Source: Thermoplasmata archaeon (GTDB lineage Archaea; Thermoplasmatota; Thermoplasmata; Lutacidiplasmatales; UBA184). From it: DNA of 64,000 bases. Below the pieces are notes generated by a model. The model was not told the DNA's origin, ran no database searches, and worked only from the letters and a program-made list of their open reading frames with translations. Positions within the stretch are counted from its first letter, which is position 1, and every line of letters begins with the position of its first letter. This document shows positions 58,585-64,000 of this stretch, one piece after another. The DNA lies in assembly GCA_022750195.1 (NCBI GenBank), contig JAKIWE010000003.1, positions 62,001 through 126,000 on the forward strand. Reading direction: 5' to 3'. Made by a program: the position numbers and the translations under genes.

Positions 58585-59358
58585 ATGGTGAAGGAGAACC
58601 GCGACGGGAAGAGGGCTCGGCCGCCGACCACCGGCGCGGCCCCCCACGGAGCGGTGCCCCCCGTCGTGAGCCTTCAGAACGCCGTCGTCGCGCGATGGGA
58701 GACGCAAGGCTCCCGCTTCGAGGTGCTCGTCGAGCCGCACGCCGTTCAGGACCTCAAGGACGGGAAGAACGTCGACCTGAGGGACAAGCTCGCCCTCGAG
58801 CAGGTGTTCAAGGACGCCCGCAAGGGCGACAAGGTCAGCGACGAGCACCTCGAGAAGATCTTCCATACCCGCTCGCTCGTCGAGATCGCTCGCCAGATCA
58901 TCCTCAAGGGCGAGGTGCAGATCACGACGGAGCAGCGCCACGAGCTCCAGAGCGCGAAACGCAAGCAGATCGTCGAGCACATCGCGCGGCACGCGATGAA
59001 CCCGCAGACAGGGGCCCCCCACCCGGCCGGCCGCATCGACGCCGGGATGACGGAGGCCAAGGTCCACGTGGACCCGTTCCGCGCGGCCGATGCTCAGGTG
59101 AACGAGGTCGTGGACCAGCTACGGCCCCTGCTGCCGATCCGCTTCGATACCGCGCGGGTGAAGATCCGCGTGCCCGGCCAGCATTTCCCGAAGGTGATCG
59201 GCGAGATCAAGGGGCTCGGCAAGCTCACGGACGAGCAGTGGCTGAGCGACGGCTCGTGGTCGGCGATCCTCGAAATTCCCGCCGGAGTTCAGACGGAACT
59301 CTACGAGAAGCTCAACGCGCGCACCAAAGGGACCGCCGAGACCACCCTTGTTAAATAG
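58585..59358 (+). CDS. sbds: Ribosome maturation protein SBDS
   Basis: 257 residues. Domain I VSLQNAVVARWETQGSRFEV then LVEPHAVQDLKDG, domain II helical (HTRSLVEIARQIILKGEVQI), domain III ferredoxin-like (KIRVPGQHFPKVIGEIKGLG). Releases aIF6 from 60S-like subunits together with EF-2. Compared with other archaeal SBDS there are 27 extra residues (Arg/Pro-rich) before VSLQNAV; GTG 58666 would give the usual N-terminus, so that start is a real alternative. Gap to psmA 28 bases. Confidence 0.95.
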   Translation: MVKENRDGKRARPPTTGAAPHGAVPPVVSLQNAVVARWETQGSRFEVLVEPHAVQDLKDGKNVDLRDKLALEQVFKDARKGDKVSDEHLEKIFHTRSLVEIARQIILKGEVQITTEQRHELQSAKRKQIVEHIARHAMNPQTGAPHPAGRIDAGMTEAKVHVDPFRAADAQVNEVVDQLRPLLPIRFDTARVKIRVPGQHFPKVIGEIKGLGKLTDEQWLSDGSWSAILEIPAGVQTELYEKLNARTKGTAETTLVK

Positions 59359-59393
59359 CGCGCCTCGGTCGCGCGCCCGGTGCAGTCAATAAC

Positions 59394-60254
59394 ATGGGAT
59401 CTCGGCATCGGCCCGGCCCGAGTGGGCGGGGCCACGACGGAGCGCAAGGCTCCGTAAGCGACGGACGAACTCTCGTTCTTCCCGGGGACGAAATCGCCGC
59501 GGGCGGCCTCCGCCCGGGCCCCGGCACCTACCGCACGGGCGGCAAGATGTACGCGAGCGTGCTCGGCCTCCTTCAGCAACGCCCCCCGGTGGTCCGCGTC
59601 GTGCCGCTCGCCGGGAGATACCTTCCGAAGGCGGGCGACCTGGTCATCGGGATCGTCGCGGACGTCCAAGGGACGTTCTGGCTGCTCGATATCGGTGCGC
59701 CCCGCTGGGCGCCGTTGCACCACACCGGCACGCCCTGGAAGCTCGAGCCCGGGGAGACCGACCGGTATCTGCACGTCGGCGATAGCGTCGTCGTGGCCGT
59801 GGAGAGCTTGGAGAATACGGGGCGCATCGGTGTCACGATGCTCGGCGACGGGCTCGGCAAGCTCGAGGGCGGCACCTTGGTCACGATCACCCCTGCAAGG
59901 GTCCCGCGCGTCATCGGCCGCAGCGGCTCGATGGTCGAGGCCCTCGGGCGGATGACCGGCTGCAAGCTCGCCGTCGGGCAGAACGGTCGGATCTGGATCA
60001 ACGGTCCTCCCGACGGGATCGAGCGTGTTCGCGCCGCGCTCCGGATGATCGAGAACGAGGGCCAGCGCCCTGGGCTCACCGAGCGCGTTCACAGTTACCT
60101 CGAATCGACCCAGGCACGGGACCGCGACGGCCAGCCCGAGCCAGCGCCGGGGGAGCCTCGCAACGCACCGATCGATACGGAGCCGTACGACGATACGGAC
60201 GCCGTCGGTCGGTTCGACTACGAGGGCCCCGGCAAGAGCGACGGGCCGTCGTGA
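59394..60254 (+). CDS. rrp4: Exosome RNA-binding subunit Rrp4
   Basis: 286 residues. N-terminal beta domain (GRTLVLPGDEIAAGGLRPGP), S1 domain PKAGDLVIGIVADVQGTFWL (to about 145) and KH domain VPRVIGRSGSMVEALGRMTG with ISVGxNG-like LAVGQNGRIWINGP. Trimer cap on the Rrp41/Rrp42 ring that feeds RNA to the pore. The acidic tail after 225 is longer than usual. Start ATG 59394. Confidence 0.95.
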   Translation: MGSRHRPGPSGRGHDGAQGSVSDGRTLVLPGDEIAAGGLRPGPGTYRTGGKMYASVLGLLQQRPPVVRVVPLAGRYLPKAGDLVIGIVADVQGTFWLLDIGAPRWAPLHHTGTPWKLEPGETDRYLHVGDSVVVAVESLENTGRIGVTMLGDGLGKLEGGTLVTITPARVPRVIGRSGSMVEALGRMTGCKLAVGQNGRIWINGPPDGIERVRAALRMIENEGQRPGLTERVHSYLESTQARDRDGQPEPAPGEPRNAPIDTEPYDDTDAVGRFDYEGPGKSDGPS

Positions 60255-60279
60255 ACGGACATTCCAAGGAGAATCGAAC

Positions 60280-61038
60280 ATGGGAAGCGTAGGCGCGAAA
60301 GAGATCCCCGTCCTGTTGAACGCGGACGGTCGCCGGATCGACGGACGACGGCTGGACGAGCTGCGACAGCTCTCGATCACGGCCGGTCCCCTCAACCAGG
60401 CCGACGGGTCGGCCTTCGTCGAGTGGGGGGCGAACAAGGTGATGGCCGCTGTGTACGGGCCGCGGGAGGTCCACCCCCGCCACCTTCAGGAGAACAACAA
60501 GGCGATCGTTCAGTGCCGCTACAACATGGCCGCGTTCTCGGTCGACGAGCGCAAGCGACCCGGGCTCGACCGCCGCAGCCAGGAGATCAGCAAGGTCATC
60601 GCCGAAGCGTTCGAGTCCGTCATCTTCGTCGAGGAGTTCCCCCGCACGTCGATCGACGTCTACATCGAGGTCCTGCAGGCGAACGCCGGAACCCGGTGTG
60701 CCGGGGTCGTGGCCGCCTCGGTCGCCCTCGCGGACGCGGGGATCCCGATGGTCGACCTCCTCCCCTCCGTAGCGGTGGGGAAGATCGGCGGCGCGATCGC
60801 GCTCGACCTCAAGAAGGAAGAGGACAACTTCGGCGAAGCGGACCTTCCGATGGCGATGGTCCCGCAATCCGGCCGACTCGTACTTCTCCAGATGGAGGGG
60901 CACATGAACCGCGAGGAGCTCTCCCAGGCGCTCGAGCTCGGCGTGAGCGGCTGCCGCCAGATCCATGAGAAGATGAAAGCGGCCCTGCGCGAGCGGTATG
61001 CGCCGTCGTCCGCCAACCCTTCGGAGGCGGCGGCATGA
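60280..61038 (+). CDS. rrp41: Exosome catalytic subunit Rrp41
   Basis: 252 residues. RNase PH fold: RIDGRRLDELRQLSITAGPL, KVMAAVYGPREVHPRHLQ, RRSQEISKVIAEAFESVIFV and the catalytic acidic cluster DFGEADLPMAMVP-like (NFGEADLPMAMVPQSGRLVL). Phosphorolytic 3'-5' RNA decay with Rrp42. AAGGAG precedes the ATG. Overlaps rrp42 by ATGA. Confidence 0.96.
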   Translation: MGSVGAKEIPVLLNADGRRIDGRRLDELRQLSITAGPLNQADGSAFVEWGANKVMAAVYGPREVHPRHLQENNKAIVQCRYNMAAFSVDERKRPGLDRRSQEISKVIAEAFESVIFVEEFPRTSIDVYIEVLQANAGTRCAGVVAASVALADAGIPMVDLLPSVAVGKIGGAIALDLKKEEDNFGEADLPMAMVPQSGRLVLLQMEGHMNREELSQALELGVSGCRQIHEKMKAALRERYAPSSANPSEAAA

Positions 61039-61817
61039 GCGACGAGGTCCGCGCCGAGATCCTCACGAGCCACATTCTCGAACTGGCCCAGTCCGGCCGC
61101 CGCATCGACGGTCGCGGCCTCGACGACTGGCGTACGGTCACGGTCGAACCCGGCTACGTCACCACGGCCGATGGTTCGGCGCTGGCGCGGATCGGGGACA
61201 CCGCCGCCCTCTGCGGCATCAAGCTCGAACCCGGTAAGCCGTTCCCGGACACCCCGAACGCCGGCGTGCTCACGACCAACGCCGAGCTGGTGCCCCTCTC
61301 CTCGCCGAGCTTCGAGCCCGGTCCCCCGCACCCGCGGGCGATCGAGGTCTCGCGGGTCGTCGACCGGGCGATCCGGGCGGCCGAGACGATCGACCTCACG
61401 CGGCTGTGCGTGACGCCGAGCGAGAAGTGCTGGACCTGCTTCGTGGACATCCACGTCCTCGACCACGGTGGCAACATCATCGACACGGCCTCCCTGGCGG
61501 CCCTCACCGCGCTCCTGCACGCCACCGTCCCCGCGAAGCGGTTCGGGATCGCTGACTCCGACTACGCCCTCGAGGTGCTGCACCGCCCGATCGAGTGTAC
61601 GTTCGTGCGCCTCGGAGAGGCGATCGTCTCCGACCCGCTCGTCGACGAGGAGCGCGCCTGCCAGGGCCGGATCACCATCGCGACCGACGAGGTCGGCCGG
61701 GTCGTCGCCATGCAGAAGGGGCTCATCGGGGCGTTCTCCCCGGACGACGTGAAGGACGTCGTCGAGCGAGCCTTCAAGCACGGCGACCGGCTGCGGGCGC
61801 TCGCCGCCGGAGCGTAG
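61035..61817 (+). CDS. rrp42: Exosome structural subunit Rrp42
   Basis: 260 residues. RNase PH fold without the catalytic Asp pair: SGRRIDGRGLDDWRTVTVEP, GDTAALCGIKLEPGKPFPDT, VVDRAIRAAETIDLTRLCVT, HVLDHGGNIIDTASLAALTA. Alternates with Rrp41 in the hexameric ring and shapes the active site. ATGA overlap with rrp41; L37Ae follows after 4 bases. Confidence 0.96.
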   Translation: MSDEVRAEILTSHILELAQSGRRIDGRGLDDWRTVTVEPGYVTTADGSALARIGDTAALCGIKLEPGKPFPDTPNAGVLTTNAELVPLSSPSFEPGPPHPRAIEVSRVVDRAIRAAETIDLTRLCVTPSEKCWTCFVDIHVLDHGGNIIDTASLAALTALLHATVPAKRFGIADSDYALEVLHRPIECTFVRLGEAIVSDPLVDEERACQGRITIATDEVGRVVAMQKGLIGAFSPDDVKDVVERAFKHGDRLRALAAGA

Positions 61818-61821
61818 GGCG

Positions 61822-62103
61822 ATGAGCAAGCGGACGAAGAAGGTCGGCAACACGGGCTGGATGGGCCCGCGCTACGGCATCCGGATCCGCCGCCGCGTTC
61901 TCGAGCTGGACCGCGCCCGGGCGCGCGCCGCGGCCTGCCCTCGCTGCTCGACGATCACCCTCCACCGGGTGGCGAGCGGCGTCTTCGAATGCCGGCGCTG
62001 CGGCGTGCGGTACGCGAGCGGCGCCTACCTGTTCACCCCCCCGCCCCCCATCACGCGGAGCGAGAAGGACGCAACGACCGTAGTCGCCCCGGGCAAGGCT
62101 TAA
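61822..62103 (+). CDS. rpl37ae: Ribosomal protein L37Ae (eL43)
   Basis: 93 residues. MSKRTKKVGNTGWMGPRYGI start and a zinc ribbon CPRCSTITLHRVASGVFECR then RCG (Cys4). Large-subunit protein; same place in the superoperon as in other archaea. Confidence 0.95.
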   Translation: MSKRTKKVGNTGWMGPRYGIRIRRRVLELDRARARAAACPRCSTITLHRVASGVFECRRCGVRYASGAYLFTPPPPITRSEKDATTVVAPGKA

Positions 62104-62128
62104 GCGGGTCGTTTCGCCTCTCACGAGC

Positions 62129-62263
62129 ATGTTCCGCTGCATCCGTTGTGGGGAAGCGCTCCCGAGCGACGCGAACCTCTTCGGCGTCCGCTGCGACAAC
62201 TGCGGCGGGAAGATCTTCACGAAGGAACACCCCAACGTGAAGAAGGTCCTCAAGGCCCGCTGA
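62129..62263 (+). CDS. rpoP: DNA-directed RNA polymerase subunit P (Rpo12)
   Basis: 44 residues (MFRCIRCGEALPSDANLFGV, then RCDNCGGKIFTKE): the Cys-X2-Cys ... Cys-X2-Cys zinc ribbon of the small archaeal RNA polymerase subunit P, which joins the Rpo3/Rpo10 assembly platform. It follows L37Ae by 25 bases, its normal neighbour. Too short to be kept by ordinary length filters. Confidence 0.93.
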   Translation: MFRCIRCGEALPSDANLFGVRCDNCGGKIFTKEHPNVKKVLKAR

Positions 62264-62434
62264 GGCGTTGAGGAAATCCCGCGCTCCGAAAGGGTCTCAC
62301 GACGCGCCGGAAGCGGGTCCGCTCGCCCTAGATCACGAAGTACCCCTGTCGTTCGAGAGGGTCGAGTAGGTCGGGGGCCAAGGGCGGCTTCGCCCGGCGA
62401 TTCTATTCAGCGGACCTGAGTCGGTCTCGAGGTC

Positions 62435-62932
62435 TCATGGGATACTGACGGAGGTCTGCCCTGAGCCGTCTCCCGATTCGGCGATGATGACGTGGTCACC
62501 GTCGAGGCTCACGTTCGCCGAGTAGATTGAAACCTGCATGAGACTCGTCCAGGGCGTGTGGCTCCCGAGGGACCATACGCCGGCCGTCAGGTTGTAGACC
62601 CCGACCACCGATCTCGAGGCGTCCTCCACGGTCAGAGACCAGTTCGTGCCGGGGCTCACGATCGAGCCGGTCGGCGTCTGGAACTGCCAATGGGTCTCCC
62701 CCAAAGTGGCCCCGCCGCCCGCCGAGGCGACCGAGGCGTTGTACCAATGGGCCCAGGCATCCGTCGTAGGAGTCGGCGTCCCGATGGCAGGTCCCAAAAG
62801 CTCCGCGGGGCAACCGCAGGTAGATCCGGGCGGATAGAGTTCAGGTCCAAGAATGAGCCCAACGTAGAGGATTATTCCGGCCGCCGCGACGATGGCCGCC
62901 ACGGTGAGGATCTCGGCGCGCCGAAGGGCCAC
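62435..62932 (-). CDS. Pilin-like exported protein
   Basis: 165 residues from GTG 62932. Basic start then a long N-terminal helix: ALRRAEILTVAAIVAAAGII, as in type IV pilin-like proteins (Glu near +2 of the hydrophobic stretch). The exposed beta-rich part has a CGC motif and sequons (WYNASV, TNWSLT, YNLTAG, SANVSL). Function unknown; surface filament or anchor. Convergent with rpoP across a 171-base gap. Confidence 0.5.
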   Translation of the reverse strand: MALRRAEILTVAAIVAAAGIILYVGLILGPELYPPGSTCGCPAELLGPAIGTPTPTTDAWAHWYNASVASAGGGATLGETHWQFQTPTGSIVSPGTNWSLTVEDASRSVVGVYNLTAGVWSLGSHTPWTSLMQVSIYSANVSLDGDHVIIAESGDGSGQTSVSIP

Positions 62933-63198
62933 GGAGATGGTACCGAGTCTGGCGTGATAGTTGTATGCGGGGATTGGTCGAATCCCGTCGAGTCCCCAGC
63001 GTTTGAACTATTGCTCATCGCCGAGGTGAACCATCAGGAGGACAATGCCGCGCAGGTTTCCGCGAACAGAGTTCGCGCTTTCTTCGATTCCTGGGGGTGC
63101 GCTCTAGGCTCCCCACTCGCCGTCCGCTGTAACTCACAGACTCCCCAACGGGCGGCCGAGGTCGCAAGCGATAACTCGACCGCGCCGTTCCTACCGGC

Positions 63199-64000
63199 GT
63201 GACCCCGCCGCGCCTCACCTTCCTGGGCGGAGTGCGGGAGATCGGGGGCAACAAGCTCCTGATCGAGGACGGCCCCGACCGGGTTCTGTTCGACTTTGGC
63301 CCGTCGTTCTCTCCGCGGTTTGACGAGTTCTTCGTAAACTATCTCGTCCCCCGCATGAACGTCAGCCCGGTCAAAGACCTGCTCGAGTTCGGGCTCCTTC
63401 CGCGAGTGCCCGGCCTCTTCTCGCGCGACGCGCTCGTTCACAGCGACCTGCCCCACCAGCCTCCGGAGGTCCACGGGGTGTTCGTCAGTCACGCCCACTT
63501 CGACCACGCCGGCTACCTGTCGCTCATCGACCCGGAGATCCCGGTCTACGTGAACGAAGGCACGCGCGCTCTGCTCCAGGCGATCGAAGGCTCGCGCGGG
63601 AAGAAGTATGGCGAACACCCGTGGAAAATCGTCCCCGACCGCGCCCCGGTCAAGGTCGGGAACATCGAGGTCGTGCCGCATCCGGTCGACCACTCCATTC
63701 CCTGGGCCTCCGGGTTCGTCGTGCACACCCGAGAGGGCAGCGTCGCGTACACCGGGGACTATCGGGCCCACGGCCCCCGACAGAAGCTCACGCACGAGTT
63801 CGTCGACGCGGCTCGGGCCGCTGACCCCTCCGCCCTCGTGATCGAAGGGACGCGGGCCGGACCGGACGCGCGGAAGAACTTCACGGAAGCCGGCGTCCGC
63901 GAAGGGGTGGACCAGATCCTCGGGGCCACCGACGGACTGGCGCTCGTTTCCTACTATCCCCGCGACGTCGACCGGATCCTGACGATGTACGAGGCAGCGC
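63199..64000 (+). CDS. RNase J-like metallo-beta-lactamase protein, 3' truncated by window edge
   Basis: 267 codons from GTG 63199 remain in the window. Motifs: LTFLGGVREIGGNKLLIEDG, HFDH metal motif in VFVSHAHFDHAGYLSL, later His PHPVDHSIPWASG and Asp in VAYTGDYRAHGPR. These are the MBL motifs shared by RNase J and CPSF-type nucleases. It continues past base 64000, so the beta-CASP region cannot be judged. 5'-3' exonuclease or similar RNA role by family. Confidence 0.85.
   Translation, partial: MTPPRLTFLGGVREIGGNKLLIEDGPDRVLFDFGPSFSPRFDEFFVNYLVPRMNVSPVKDLLEFGLLPRVPGLFSRDALVHSDLPHQPPEVHGVFVSHAHFDHAGYLSLIDPEIPVYVNEGTRALLQAIEGSRGKKYGEHPWKIVPDRAPVKVGNIEVVPHPVDHSIPWASGFVVHTREGSVAYTGDYRAHGPRQKLTHEFVDAARAADPSALVIEGTRAGPDARKNFTEAGVREGVDQILGATDGLALVSYYPRDVDRILTMYEAA

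Noticed and set aside
1-64000. CRISPR array or tandem repeats
   Set aside because: No regularly spaced repeat was seen anywhere in the window.

Overview
This is a high-GC archaeal window, most likely from an uncultured Thermoplasmatota lineage. The archaeal assignment rests on the exosome/proteasome/SBDS superoperon at the right (psmA, sbds, rrp4, rrp41, rrp42, rpl37Ae, rpoP), aIF1, Trm1, THEP1-type NTPase, archaeal Lhr, a tRNA-Trp with an anticodon-loop intron, and many TATA boxes placed 20-25 nt before start codons (leaderless transcripts). The lineage is inferred from gene style and GC, not from a marker tree.

Layout. 1-6 kb: truncated drug MFS transporter, HHE-like protein, ArsR-type regulator with a membrane partner, methyltransferase, AHSA1 protein, large anchored surface protein. 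6-7.7 kb: a GcvH-TusA fusion convergent with a two-domain rhodanese. 7.9-9.2 kb: a lone TnpB element with structured right end, then aIF1. 9.8-12.3 kb: an ABC-2 exporter operon with a TATA box. 12.5-17.1 kb: HesB/IscA protein, Wzx-type flippase, VOC protein, NUDIX hydrolase, M29-like protein. 17.2-21 kb: C2H2 zinc-finger protein, SRPBCC protein, two membrane proteins, KaiC/GvpD-like ATPase. 21.3-26.2 kb: surface block with a paralogous pair of four-cysteine secreted proteins, a zinc-ribbon membrane protein and a glycoside-hydrolase-like surface protein whose C-terminal anchor is out of frame. 26.2-28.05 kb: lower-GC segment with an LMW phosphatase/ArsC-like gene, ending at tRNA-Trp.

28.3-31.9 kb: cobalamin/iron-complex importer (binding protein, permease, ATPase with extra C-terminal domain), convergent with the operon larE-uvrB-regulator. 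35.6-42 kb: PPC-domain protein, Lhr helicase, Trm1 (apparently starting at CTG), THEP1 NTPase, HemK-like methyltransferase, PurQ. 42-45.5 kb: MoaA, MoeA and a PfkB kinase. 45.5-53 kb: amidohydrolase, glycyl-tRNA synthetase, coiled-coil protein, UPF0200 kinase-like protein, SixA-like phosphatase, two tandem thymidylate-kinase paralogues, Ppx/GppA-HD phosphatase. 53-57.6 kb: TraB-like protein, archaeal HTH regulator, metallophosphoesterase, YyaL-type thioredoxin-domain protein. 57.7-62.3 kb: exosome superoperon. 62.4-64 kb: pilin-like protein and the start of an RNase J-like metallo-beta-lactamase protein cut by the window edge.

The most unusual items are the GcvH-TusA fusion with arginine at the lipoyl-lysine position, the likely CTG start of trm1, the structured tRNA-Trp intron complementary to its own anticodon region, and three nucleotide-kinase-like genes of which two have lost the Walker A lysine.
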